NCBI RefSeq assembly: GCF_000182925.2
Contig: NC_026501.1
Coordinates: forward strand, 5,311,917-5,375,916
Source: Neurospora crassa OR74A
Taxonomy: Eukaryota > Ascomycota > Sordariomycetes > Sordariales > Sordariaceae
Length of the DNA: 64,000 nt
Direction of reading: 5' to 3'
Below the pieces are notes generated by a model. It saw nothing but the letters and a program-made list of their open reading frames with translations, was not told the origin of the DNA and did not search any database. The first letter of the stretch is position 1; every line of letters begins with the position of its first letter. The position numbers and the translations under genes were made by a program. Below, in pieces: positions 12,526-26,450 of this stretch.

Positions 12526-15500
12526 TCTATTTATATTAATAACTAGTATATTATTACTAAATATATTATAGATATTAATAGTCCTCGAGGAAAATAAATT
12601 TTTAGGGTTGTACTAAGGCCTTTTTTATTAAGTATAATTCTAATATTACTTCTAATTCTTAAACTCCTTAAACTTAAAATTCTCCTTTAATCTTTATTTC
12701 CAAAAAGAGGGCGACGTATATATATTACCTATATAAATTTACCCAACTCCAAACCCTCGGAATTTTAGGAATATATATTGATAAAGCCTAAGTATATAAA
12801 AAAGTAATTTAATATATTTTAGCGAAAGTTAGAAAAGAGTATCCTTACCCTAATACAATATAAAATAGAATTAAATTTCTACTAATAGTATTATTCTCCT
12901 TAAAATAGGAAAACTCTACTATATTAATATTTAATAAAATCCAATTCCAATACAACTTTTTAACCTTCGATTCTACTTTATAGAAACCCGAGATTATTTA
13001 AGGGCAATCCCGCTTATTCTTAAACTAGGATACTAACTCCGAATATACTATATATATATAATTAATCCGAATTTAGTACTCTAATTTATTTAATATATCC
13101 TATATAATATAGATTTCGTATATTATATTATTCAACTTAAAGTACTTCTTACAAAAGTTCCTATTAATATACACTTTATAAAAGATAAGAATATATTGTA
13201 AGTGCTCCTGCCAATCGAAATTACAAATATTAGTAAATTCTTCTTAAAGGTATTAACCGAGGCCTACTTATATTAGTATTAATACTATTAAGAGAAAAAT
13301 ATAAATAATTTGAATATACCTATAATTTATTTAAAATCTATATTAGTAAAAATATATTAGATTATACGTAGGGTTATATAAATATAATACTACTCTATTA
13401 CTCGGCCGGTAACTTCTATAAATATATTAAATACTATCTTAAATAGTAATTTATACCCTTAAGTAGAATTTATCGTAGTAAATACGTATATATAAAATTC
13501 AATACCTAAGTATAAATATATTAATACCTTTATATATATTAAATATATATAGGTAAATTAATTTACTTATATTCCTTATCCTCTATCTACCTAATAATAA
13601 AAAAGAGGTTAATTAATCCCTTTACTATTTTAAAAAATAAATTAATCTTTAAAAAGCTTTAATCGTAGAAGCGATCAACCTATTCCTATAAGCAGCAAAC
13701 GATTATAAAATCATTTAGGTCATTAGCTATTATTATAGGCACCCGGACGACTTTATAAATAAACTATTCCTCCTTCTTCCTAGAATAGAAGTCCATCCTA
13801 TACTCCCACTCTATACCTAAAATCTAATTAATACTTTATCGAACTAAGGGGGTTGACTAGTATAAGTAGGATATATATATAATTAGGTACTTACTAACGA
13901 AATAATAACTAAATAGATATTATAATATTCGTTCGTATTAAATAAATATCTTAATTTTATCTTATATTTAGAACCAAGATCGTAATCCTACTTACTAATT
14001 AATTAACCTCTACTTGGCAACGAGCTTCTAGAAGTTTAGGTACATAATAAAGCGCTTTAGGAAGGGATTATAATTAGCATATAATTAATATATAAAAATA
14101 CAATACAAGGCATCTTACTAAGAGTTAGCGTATTTACATTCTGAAATTCCTAAATAATACCTTAGATATTATCCGCTATATCTTCTATAATTCTAAATAA
14201 AAGAAGAAGGTAGTATAAATACTACCCTTACTTAATAATAAGGAAGAAAGGGTACCGACTAATATTTTACAGGATATATATATTATATTTTACCTTATAA
14301 ATAAAGTATTAATATTTAGGCGATATCGAAGTATTATATAGGCCCCCTAATAATAGAAGTATAAATATATATTTTACTTATAAATATATATATAAATAAA
14401 TCCGAATTTACTATATAGTTTATAATTCTATTTAATATAATCGACCCACCGATATATTGCCGGTGTAGGTATCGTACCTCTTTCGTAAATTAATTATAAA
14501 TAATAAATATTTAATCCTTAAAAATCAAGGTTAATATTAGCTGTATAATACTATTCTATATCTATAGACTATTTCAGGTAGCCTATATATTAAAGATACT
14601 ACTAAGGTTAATATATAGTATATATATATACGGATTATTAATATACTTATTGGGTGCTTATAATGGGAAAAGACTTACAACTATTTTTTATAGTAAGTCT
14701 CTTATTGTTCCAAATTAAAATATCTACTACAGCTAAGATTAGGGCGGCTATTCTATCTTTCTATAAATGTAACGTAGTATATTTCTATTGTAGTATATAA
14801 ATACTTTTATAAATTATTTATATAAACCTACAACGAGACAGGCTATAAATATAAGAGAAACCGTCCGATATTAGCTATCCTTAGGCGGTTAAAAGACCGG
14901 TTTTAGGTCGTTAGTGCCGGATTAGGGTTTACGTATATATTTACACTATTATAATTATTACTTGCTTTCCAAGCCTTATTATACTACCCGTTGTTATTAT
15001 AGTTGAAGTTAGTATATAGATAATATATATTAGATTAGGATAGTTCGATAATATAGATATAACTTACAATAGAAATTTTAATATAGTTTACGTAATTTAA
15101 TAGTACGCTTTACTATTAGTTTTCCCGAAACTAAAGGCAATTACGCTTTGGATCTTCTTTATTACTATTTCGGCGTTTACTTTACTTATAGTGCCGTTGC
15201 GAAATCTATTCTAGTTTTATAGGATATATTAACTAATATAATATACGAAATTTAGAATACCCTACTTAAACGTTTATAGATATACCGGGAGTATTTAATA
15301 GTCCCTAACCTTGGTAATTATAATATAGTAGGCACTATTATTACTAATAATAAATTTACTATTAATAATTTATAACTAGAATACTATTAATATATACTAT
15401 ATATATATATAATACTTATTAGATATATATATTATATACCGACTAAAAACCTATATCTACTAACTATTCCCCTATATAAAATAGTAGGTTATTAGCATCG

Positions 15501-15837
15501 TCGTCCGAATTATCTATAAAAGTAATATCAGTAGGCGTATTACCAATATTAGAATTAGCAATTATATATTTAGAAGAGGAAGGGGAGGAATAAAATAATA
15601 AAGGAGTAGCTTATATAGGGAGTAAATCAAGCGTATATAAAGTCCTACGACCGTAAGATCGCTTCGGATTTATAATTAGGGAATTAGTAATTTTATAGGA
15701 TAGAATAAACAATATAAGGGCATATAGAAGGGAGGAAAGTTAAAAGTAAAAAATATTATATAGAATAAATTTAAAAGTAGAAAGAAAAGGTATTGGATTT
15801 CTATTATATAGTAAGAGAAGTACCCTTCAGTAGAGTA

Positions 15838-16147
15838 GGCCGTTATTAGGTAGAAAAGAAGGAAAAAAGCAAATATATATACTATAAATTTACCTATTTA
15901 TAGGATACGCTAGCTAATTTCAAATTAGTATTTAAATAATATAAATATATTTATATACTAAACATATATTACCATATATCTTCAATATAGTCGGCCGTTA
16001 TTAGGTAGAAAGGAAGAAAAAAAACAAACGCATGTACTATAAATTCACCCGTTTATAGGATACGCTAGCTAATCTCGAATCGGTATTTGAATAGTACAAA
16101 TATATTTATATATTAAATATATATTACTATATATCCGATTGGAAGTT
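15838..16147. repeat. Tandem duplication, two ~155-bp units with unequal RIP
   Basis: Copies at 15,838-15,992 and 15,993-16,147 both begin GGCCGTTATTAGGTAG and both carry TTATAGGATACGCTAGCTAAT. Differences are mostly transitions. The right copy keeps more C and G (for example CCCGTTTATAGG against CCTATTTATAGG), so the left copy has lost more. This is a clean pair for reading RIP direction. Confidence 0.75.
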
Positions 16148-16503
16148 AACCGAAGTACGTAAATATTTTAGGGAATAACCCTAATTGGGGCTAAGAACTT
16201 TCAAACAGGGTTGGACAAGGCGTATATAACGCCTATATATAAATAAGCTTCGAAAAGAATATATTAATTTATTATTCTAATAATTTATTTAATAATATAA
16301 TTAAGAGAAATAAAATATAAGAGGAGTATTAAATATTAGGAATTCTTATATCCTTTCTTTATATTATCGCTTCGTTATTTAATTCAAATTATTTACCGCA
16401 ATCGTACTTTTCTTAAACCTCATACTCTAAAGAATCCCACCATTGTATTATATAACAAACATATACAAACGCTACTAATTGCAAATACTACTATAGTAAT
16501 AAC

Positions 16504-17400
16504 TTATCCTTACAATAATACCCTTCGGCACTTCCACTCCGCTAATTAACGTCGAAATAAATATAACCGAGGTTGTAACCGCTATAACTAAGGAAGGGGT
16601 GCCTACGCAATTTACAATACCTAATATTAATACCCTATCCCCCCCGGGAATAAATAGTATTAATTCCTTTATAAATTTTAAAACCAATATATTCCCTACC
16701 CCCTCATCCAACCTTAAATTAACTAATATTACCTATAATACTAAGCGCGCTATTAAATTCCTTAAAATCCGGATATAAGAGAACGTTAAAGTAAGGCTTA
16801 AGGACGAAAAGGAGAAAGCTATCGAAGCTATTAAAATTAAAACAAAGAAAGCTATCGAAAATATTAAAACTGAAATAAAGAAAGCTCTTAAAAATATTAA
16901 GGTCGAAATAAAGAAAGCCCTTAAAAACGAAATTAAGGGTATTATTTAGAGAGTTTTAAATACCTTTATAATAAGAGGGGGGGGTAGGACGAGCAACTAA
17001 GGAATAGCTTTAAAAAAGTAAAAGTTCGCCGGTAACGAAGTTTGGAATTTAATTTAAATTATAAATAAAATACTGGAGCGTACGAAGGAAAGAGAAATAT
17101 ATTAATTAATATATATTACTTCCGGATAGCATTAGATAATTACTATACTTTTAAATAAATTAACGGAAGTTGGATTATAGTAGTTTAAACTATAATCCCC
17201 GACGATATTTATAATAGTATTTAAGAGAAGGTATTGAGGTTAGATACTTAATATATATTTATATAGTATATATATATATAAGTAGGATAGGTCGATATAT
17301 ATATAATTAAAGTAGATATAAAGTAGGAATATTAGATACTTATATATAAAATATATATAAAATTCGAAAGAAGAATATAAAAAACCGAATATAAATAATA
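16504..17400 (+). pseudogene. RIP-degraded coding relic with coiled-coil 11-residue repeats
   Basis: A plus-strand frame is open from about 16,504 to 16,776, has one TAA, and is open again to about 16,944. After that it continues with scattered TAA/TAG stops through conserved-looking stretches (for example KFAGNEVWNL near 17,026) to about 17,400. The segment 16,800-16,940 encodes about four copies of an 11-residue Lys/Glu/Ile pattern (KKAIENIKTEI type), a strong coiled-coil predictor. A long coiled coil N-terminal to a globular region is compatible with a retrotransposon gag-like protein, but I saw no zinc knuckle, protease or polymerase motif. The element class is therefore unassigned. Confidence 0.55.
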
Positions 17401-18351
17401 AAGGGTATATTTATATTACTATTATTCTTTATATATAGCCTATACTACTTAATCGACATAATTTACCTAAATATAGGTATATAACCCCTCATCCCTACTT
17501 ACGTATTCGGGTCTTTCTATTCCGGAGTTTTATATCCTTAATTCCCCTAATTCCTTATAGGTTGGATTTGATAATTTTAGACATAGAAGTAGTAACAAAG
17601 GTTTACATCTGGTGGCGTTTTTAAACGAGATAATAGAGGCAAAGAAGAGCCTATCTATTGTAATTTCTACATTTAAACAAACAAAGTATCTCCAAATATA
17701 AATACAGCTATATTTAAATTCGTTATTGTAATATAACCAGGTAAATTATTCACTTAAATTCTATAAATTAACTAACGCGCTAGCCATTTATTACTATAGC
17801 TATATATCTAATTTATATATATTACTTTAAAATAGTACAAATACTATTAGAACAGCAAGCCGGAATTAAAAATATTTTAAAAAATAGTATAAAACTATTC
17901 CCGTAGTTTTACTACCTAGTACTACAAATCCTACGAATAAATATAATACAAGCGCCGTAACCCGACAATTTTTAATATATATAATAAATAAATTAATAAG
18001 TAGAATATATATTAGGCCGGTATTATAAATCGAAATGGAAGAAGTGAGCGTTTAATGTATATTTATAATTATTATTCTAATTTAGGCAATGCTTAAATAT
18101 CGCGAAAATATAGTCCGAAGAAAAGAATATATGTAATAGAACTAACTTATTAATTATAATTATAAGGAAATTTCCCTAATAAATACTATAAATTAATAGT
18201 CTCAAACGAATTACACTACTTACCGTACGGTTCATTATCCTACAAATTATAATACTCGTATCTTTAATAGATATATTTATAGGGATGCTTCTACTAAGAC
18301 TACCCTTACACTACATCCTATACGTATATAATTAATTAATTATTCTATAAC

Positions 18352-19345
18352 AATTCTACTAGCCAATTAGCTATAAAGCCGTATACAAACTAAGTTAGGG
18401 CTAGGCCTAAATTAATAGTAACTCTTTTTAAAAATAATCTATTAAATAAATAATTAACTAAAGTTAAAAGAATATTGGGGAAGGGAGTAAATAATATAAA
18501 TAGAACATATATAGAATATATACCAATTCCCTTATTATATATTACATTTCGCATATATCCAAACAGCCAATTAATTTATAATAATTCTACTAGCCGGTTA
18601 ATTATACTACCGCGTCCAAACTAAGCGAAACCTAAACTAATAACAACTCTTATTAAAAGTAATTTATTAAAGGGTATTTATTAAACTATATATATAATGG
18701 GTCTACTAGAGTATTATACAATAAGCAATTGTATATAGTTAAAATACTATATTTAATAAAGAGAGTAAAAGAGAAGACTATATTAGAAGAGTATAATTGA
18801 AAGAAGGTTTTATAGTTAAGCGTACGGGTTACGCAAATATATAAATCCGACTAATTAAAAGGTTCGTATCCTTATTAATACAGCCTATCCCATTTTAATA
18901 GACTTAGTAAAGCCGAATTTTAATCCAAGGCGCTAGCCCCATAGACTTAATAATACAAATAATCGACTAAGGTCGAATAAGCCCGGTAAAATACATTTTA
19001 TAAGAAGGGAATTAATAGTATAAACCCAATATATATAGAATATATATAATTACCCCTATTATTCCGTATTTAAACTAAATTAAATTTAAACTAATAATAT
19101 TTATTTTCCAATACAATCTATCAAAGGGCATCCATTAAACTATATAAATAATCGACTAAGGTTAAATAAGCGTAGTTAAATATATTTTATAAGAAGGGAG
19201 CTAATAATATAAATATAGTATATATAGAGTATATATAAGTTCCCCCCTTACTTATTATATCTCGCGCGTATCTAAATAGTCCATAGCTAATTAATATATA
19301 AGAATTCCGCTAGCCAGTCAATTACAAAGCTACGTCCAAATATAT
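18352..19345. repeat. Degraded tandem array, unit near 230 bp
   Basis: Recurring landmarks show several partial units. AATTCTACTAGCC (or AATTCCGCTAGCC) occurs at about 18,352, 18,583 and 19,303. AATAATCGACTAAGG followed by TTTTATAAGAAGGGA occurs at about 18,957 and 19,147, with a relative near 18,447. Spacing between the first two landmarks is 231 bp; later units have internal deletions. Copies differ mainly by transitions. No coding potential was recognised. Confidence 0.6.
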
Positions 19346-21074
19346 TAACGAACCGCTTAATAATTAAATAGTAATAGTAATAAGAACCTAGCAGCGGTCT
19401 TATACTAAAACATTACATCCTTATACGTACGGTCCGGAGTGAAAGTAATAGGTACGATATAGTAAAGCTATTACCTAAAGAGGTTAATATATAAACTTAA
19501 TTAATTAATTTAAATATAAGAAACAAACACTTAAATATTCTATATATTACCCTACATCGACTACGTTACTATATATACTACCCGTAAGTAGGGATTAATA
19601 TATTAAACCTATTATCTAATACGGTTATTAACTTTTTACTTCCATATAATACCCTACTACTACTAGCTATTTATAAACTATTATATTAATAAAATATATA
19701 TATAGTATAATCCTCCTTATATATTACTATATAATTCCTATATATTATCTTCCTACCCCCCTCCGCTACCCCCCTCTACTTTAACTCCTTAATTTCCTAC
19801 CCTACTCTCCTTTATTATTACTATATATTTACAACTTATATATAAGACTTATATATTTACTTTTACCTTATTCTCTTAAAACTTCTTTATTCTATTGTAC
19901 TATTATAGTATAATAGTTATTACCTATATTATACAATACTACAACTTAGGAAGCCTTTCCAAAAAGGTATTTAGTATATTATAATAATTCTTTTAAAGTA
20001 TATTACTTTATTAACTAATTTAAATAAAAAAATACACTAACCGTATTCCTAATCTATCGGAGTATAATTGGCACTTTAGTATATACTTCTATATAGGATC
20101 GTATATCTATATTTAAAAAACGACCTAAAGGTAATTATTATAATTGTTATACTTATATACCCTTAACTTTAGGACCGATTCTAGCTCCGAGTACGTATGA
20201 ACCCGAGTAAAATAAATTTATACGGATTTCGATGGGACTATAGGTAATATACTTCTTTATATATATTAAACTTATTATTGAGGTGTATACTAATAAGTAA
20301 TATACAGGTACGAAATTGAAGTTACTTATAGCGTTGTGTATAATATATATTATAAAACGTTATTTAATATATATATTTCATACTTATATTGTACTACAAC
20401 TACGACGAACTACTACTAATTATAATATTATTTTAATTATACCGCTATATACGAGAAGCCTACAAATCGATTGGTTAGTCTATACTTTATACCTTTCTTA
20501 TATAAATTCTCTTTAATACTAATTACTTAGTAACCTTATACAAAAATATAATAACGATTTCAAAACTAAGTATTTTACTACCTAATAAAACTACAATTAT
20601 AAATTACGAATAGGAATATAGATTTAAAGTATTTAAATACTTTATAATTAACTAAAAGTAGCGTAACGCAAAGTATCGCCATAATATTAGGTATTTTACT
20701 ATTATATATATATATAGTATATATAAAACTAATGTTAATATTCTCTAAGGGTTATACTACTAATTATTATAGCTTATATATAAGCTTATAATAACTATAT
20801 ATAAATTATATTATACTAATTAATACAATTTACCTTAATGTTAACTTTATATAGTTCGTCTAATCCTAAATTTATTAGAAAATATAGTAATAAATTTAGG
20901 CGTTTCGAAAATAAAGAAATAAACAACGAGGAAATAGAAAGTAAGAGGCGTTTTAAAGAGATAATTATATTAGTAAATTTTCTTCGTAGAGGTATTAATC
21001 TACGTTAAAGCCTAATATATTTATACCTAAATATTAAAGAATACTAATAGTTTCCAAAATTTAAATAAAGACTC

Positions 21075-21425
21075 GGATTAAGAGAGTAATATAGATGCAG
21101 ATGAAGGAGACTTAGTACGTTTTTTTTCAACCCAATATATAAGTTGTATATAATATTTATTAATAGTATATAGGAGCTAGGTTTAAAGCCGGACTAAAAG
21201 AGTAATACAAAGGTAGATAAAGGAGATTTAGTACGTTTTTTTTAACCTAATATATAAATCGTATATAATACCTATTAATAATATATAGGAATTAAGTTTA
21301 GAGCTGGACTAAGAGAGTAATATAGAGGTAAATGAAGGAGACTTAGTACGTTCCTTTCAATCTAATATATAAAACATATATAACACTTACTAATAATAAG
21401 TATATAGGAGCTAAATCGAGAGCCG
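21075..21425. repeat. Three tandem units of ~115-120 bp
   Basis: Units start at 21,075, 21,191 and 21,306, each with GG-A-(T/C)-TAA-(A/G)-AGAGTAAT followed by GGAGA(C/T)TTAGTACGTT and a TATATAGGA(G/A) tail. One frame of each unit gives an acidic stretch ending EGDLVR or KGDLVR, suggesting a former coding repeat. Unit length is not a multiple of three, so the array is not one continuous reading frame now. Confidence 0.7.
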
Positions 21426-22862
21426 AACCAAAATACTCTTTTAAATAATAAGGATAATAATAGTAGGATCGAAGAAAATAGGGATAATAATACACTCTAT
21501 ATATTTATAATATAATTTCTAAACTAACTATAGGTAGTAAGTCCTCTACAATATTATATTATAATACAACTAATACTTTACTATAACCGCCTCAATTAAC
21601 CAACCAAATAAATAGAAATACTACTAATATAGAATATAAGAATAAGGTAAAAAAGAAAGAAAATAGTAGAAGGTCTTTAAATTTAAAGAGTAGAAGAGTA
21701 TTTATTAAATTAATTATAATATTAGTAATACTTGTAATAATAAGACCAAAGCGTATATACCGACGGACGGCTACTAAAAGGGATTATATAAAAGATATAT
21801 ATATAGATAAAGAATAATAATATTTAGAATTAATCTAAGAAAAAGATGTACGTTCAATCGTTGAATTATTGAAATATATAATAAATATATATAGAATTAT
21901 TAAGATATATAACAAATATATATATAAATTGAATATACTAACTATTTCTCTTACTAAGAAACTTTACTAGAAAGAGAGAAAGCAGATTAATAGTACAGTT
22001 TACCTATAACCCCCCCCCGTCCACCTTCGTTAAACCAGCCTTTATCTTTAAATATACGAATAAGACCGACTCCTCCTCGTATAAATATACGTAAATTATC
22101 TACTCTACTCATTTTATTATCTTATACTAATCTTTATAGGTTTCTACGGAATTTCCTAATCTAACTAGTATAAGAGAGGCTCTCCTACAATTAACTTACT
22201 AGAAAGAATCTAATTGCTAATAAACTAAATAGCAAATAATAATTAATATTAATACGAAGTGTTATAAATTATATTAATAATCTAAATCGATCTACAAATT
22301 CAAAATAAATCCTTAGGGTAAACTATATAATTCTTATACTATATACAATAAGAATTCAAGGAATCGTCGTATATTAGAACGAAATAAATAGTAAATTAGA
22401 GGATATATAGTATAATTAGACGTATAGCTAAACGAGACTAATAAGTAAGTAAGTCCTATTACTCTATATTCTATATATCTAATATATATACTAACGTCAA
22501 TTCTTATAGAAGGACAATAATACTATAGATCCCTATTTATAAAAGATATTAGTTTCCTTATACTAAAATACTTTATTATCTAATTCTAGTAATTAACCTA
22601 CCTAACTACTAAATTCAACCGGCGCTAGGAAGCGTTTAAATCAATTCGCGAACCTAATTAAATAAAGACCTAAGAGACTAAAAAGCATATAAAAATACTA
22701 GAGAAATTGGGAGTCCGGACTAATATTTATATATTTATCCTTATATATCTCCTTAAACTAATATATATTTATATATATATATATTTTACTAAATTATCCT
22801 AATGTACGTATATCTATAGATATATATTTTCTTAAACCAATCTATATATATCGATATATATA

Positions 22863-22983
22863 CTCCTACCCCCATCTATATATATACTCCTACCCCCATC
22901 TATATATATACTCCTACCCCCATCTATATATATATTCTTACCCCTATCTATATATATGCTCCTACCCCCATCTATATATATAT
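22863..22983. repeat. 24-bp minisatellite, five units
   Basis: Five exact-length 24-bp units start at 22,863, 22,887, 22,911, 22,935 and 22,959, each built as CTCCTACCCCCATC plus a TA tract. Units 1, 2, 3 and 5 retain the CpA in CCCCCATC; unit 4 carries the CpA-to-TpA change (CCCCTATC). Spacers are not unique sequences, so this is not a CRISPR array. Confidence 0.85.
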
Positions 22984-23373
22984 ACTATAGACTAGGTATT
23001 TATTTAATAGACCGTACTAAACCGTTTAAAAATTAGCGTATACATCCGAACTCTCAAATTTACCTACTATACTAATACCCTACACACGCGCCTCCTTTAT
23101 CTTACTACTATTATTATATTAATTTCAATATTTCTCCTTCTTCTTTTTCTTTTTCTTCCCCCCTTACTACTACTATATTATATCGCCGTATTACTTTACT
23201 ATCAACTACCTATCTACGCTTACAATATTTATTAACCTTTATTAATAATTGTAAGCAAACTATTTTAATATTATTTATACCCTAAAACAAATTAGAATTA
23301 TCCTTACCTTATATATAATATATATATAATACTTTATTTTACTAATAATACTATTAGAAGGAGCAACGTAGCT

Positions 23374-24209
23374 ATGCCTACGGTCGAAAAGGCGCTATAT
23401 AGTATAACTACACCTACCCTAGCGAAGCGTTATAAGCCCGCGACCCCTTATAACCGGAGCCGCCCCCCCTCGCAAGCAATACTCTTACATTACGAATATA
23501 AGGAGGAACGTCGCCGCCGTAAAGCCGTCCGTAAATACGAATTCCGAACTAGTAAAGCGGCTTTAATTAAAGTTAAGAATAATTTATTTACCGTAGCCGT
23601 AAGTTTCTTATTAGTAATACTATAATAACTATTTTCAATTTACTAACTATATATTTAATATAAGAATAAGGCTAATACCCTTACGCCTCCTACCGCGGAC
23701 GGCGACTACTAGTACTATATCGAATTCGGTTTAAATTATACCTATATCGCCCCTAATATTATATACTAATTATATAAGGTTATAAACTATTATTAATATA
23801 TTCGGGTACTATTATACTTAACTAAAACGTATAACGCCTAAGATTTATTACCGTACACGAACTATATCAAACGCTATAGAAAATAACGTACTACGAAAGT
23901 AGTTACTAAAGGCTTACTTATTTTAGTAAAGGAAAGCTATATTACTCCTTCAATATAAATTCTCTTATTTCTATCGGTAACAATAGTAAATAAGATCTTA
24001 ATTATATATAAACTATATATAAGACTAATATTACCGCCTTTCTTAAAACCGGTGTAGTGCCCGCTTCCGCCCCTATCTTCTACCGCTTCGAAGCCGAAAA
24101 TAAGAAGTTTAAGGAGCGTATCTCTCAATTTAATAATATAACGGCCAAGGTCGCTACTATTATTAATAAACTTAGGGATATTATTAAGTCGGATTCCAAT
24201 AAAAAGTAA
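23374..24209 (+). pseudogene. Partly RIP-protected coding relic, frames broken
   Basis: This patch is visibly richer in C and G than its surroundings. A frame opens with ATG at 23,374 and stays open for 83 codons to 23,625. It encodes a basic protein start with an Arg/Lys-rich stretch (EERRRRKAVRKYEFR). A second open segment in another frame covers about 24,012-24,209 and ends at TAA; it encodes an amphipathic, probably helical tail (FKERISQFNNITAKVATI). Both could be the two ends of one dead gene with frameshifts or an intron between. I do not recognise the family. Confidence 0.4.
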
Positions 24210-26450
24210 GTTTATATATATTAACTATATATCTAAATATATACTATAGAATATAAATAAAGGCTTTAGTAACATATAGTTATATATATTATTAAATTAG
24301 GTTATATAAAAAATAATTCTAGGATAAAATTTAAAATAGATTTAGGTATAGCAAATACATCAATAGTAGACTTTAATATAATAAACCTACCTTTACTTTT
24401 AATAAACGCAAAATATATAATCTACTTTTCTAAATTATATATATACCTATATATATATATATTTATATTCTTACAATTACTATTCGCAATAGTTCTTATC
24501 TTCAATTTACTTTAATAAGACTATCGTTAATCGTTATATACTATTACTCTATCTATCAACTAATTACTAACTTTATTATTCTCTATTATCATTACTTATA
24601 AAGCACATCTTTATATAATAGTAAAGGGTAATAAATATATAATAATTAGGTATATATCCGAATTCTCAATAGAAAATTTAATTATAAGTAAATAGTATAT
24701 CCGTATATATATTATATATACGAAGATTTATAAAACAATATAATTATATATAAATTAGTAATTTTTATTCAAATTCAATTTTATCTTATTAGAAAATATA
24801 GGATTAAGGATTATTCGTAGTATAAATACTATAAATCCTATTTATAATATGAAAGTAAGGTAGATAATAAAAGTATTATAATTTATAATTCGAAAATAAA
24901 AATAAATAACTATTCTACTTAATTCTATAAATTTCCATATTATAAAATATATAAAATTAGGATATAATATAGCTATAAATTTATTACTCCTACTTAGGAT
25001 AAAGGTAAAGTAAATTGTTAATTTATTTACTAAACTCTATTTACGAATTACCCCTCCTTTTTCTACCTATCTTCTTTTACGTTTAAATTAATTTTTTCCT
25101 TATTAACTTTTCCTATTTTATATATATAAATTTCTATTATACTTAAATATCGTAACCTTATATTATAAAGTAAAGAGTAAGTAATTAATAATTAGTATTA
25201 AAATAATTATACTATTTATATCAACATCCTTCCTCTTATAAATACTCTATACGCCCGCATTCTTTTACCTTACTTATAACCTAACCTCAATTTGCGTATA
25301 GAATGAAATATACGAATTGCCTTATAAGTATAACCAACTATAAATAAAACAACGAATTAGCTATAGGGTTTATTATTAAAGGACGTTTATAAATAATTAC
25401 GTTTTACCCTTATAAGTAAAATATATATTAATAGAATATTATAATAATATATACGGACGTATTTTATACTAATAATTTATACCCTATATATGAATATTTC
25501 TATAGTCCGGTAGAGAACCTTAATCTAAGCTATATTCCGCCTACGAGGGCTGAAGGTAAAGTTTATTCTTTTATACCTTTATTTATATTAAATATATATT
25601 AATACGTATTAAGCTATAAGGGTAACTTAAAGGAGGAAGATACCCTTAATACCCTGAATCTAATATACTATATTATTTCTAAAATTAATAGTACTATTTA
25701 TCCTATTATCATCGGCTCCAACTAGTAATATAAATTTACTATTACAAATAATACAATCTTCTAACCTACAATATACTTTATACTAATTAGTAATAATATA
25801 TATTCAATTATCTTTTCTACTAATATTTCTAAAGATACGCTAATACTTTCGTAATATATATCCCGTAATTGTAGCTAAAGTTACTAGAACCTACATTACT
25901 AATATAAAGATATTCGCTAGCCGTAAGTATATACCTTCCCTTATATATTTTAATATATATTTCTTATATATTACTTTTACTAATTATAATTCTTCAATAC
26001 GTTAATTCAATATATTCTAATTTAATAATAGTATTATAATAATTTTTACTACCCTCCTACTAATATTTAAATTTTAAATAGAATTATTCTAAAGTTAAAA
26101 GAGTTTACTAAGCTCGACGGGCAATTCAAAAGTATTTATAATCAATTTTTCATTTACAAAGTAAATTCCTTACTATAGCTACCTATCCCTACTATAGCCC
26201 CTTTATATTTATATACTATTACTAATAATTTATACCTCTACCTATAAATATACGAAGGAAAGGGATTAATTTAATATAAGCCTCCTCCTATTCGACGTAG
26301 CAACCTACTACTTATAACCTATATTAATTATAAATAGCCTAATAATTAGGGGGTAAAGTATTACTAATTTAAAGATATATAAAAGGTATATACTAATTTT
26401 CTTATTTAGCTACCTACTATTAGATAGTACTATCCTAAAATAATTATAAA

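Noticed and set aside
16475-16711. 78-codon minus-strand frame
   Set aside because: Overlaps the better-supported plus-strand coiled-coil relic, which continues in frame far beyond it.
22863-22983. Possible CRISPR-like array
   Set aside because: Units are contiguous 24-bp tandem copies with no unique spacers, and the genome is eukaryotic.
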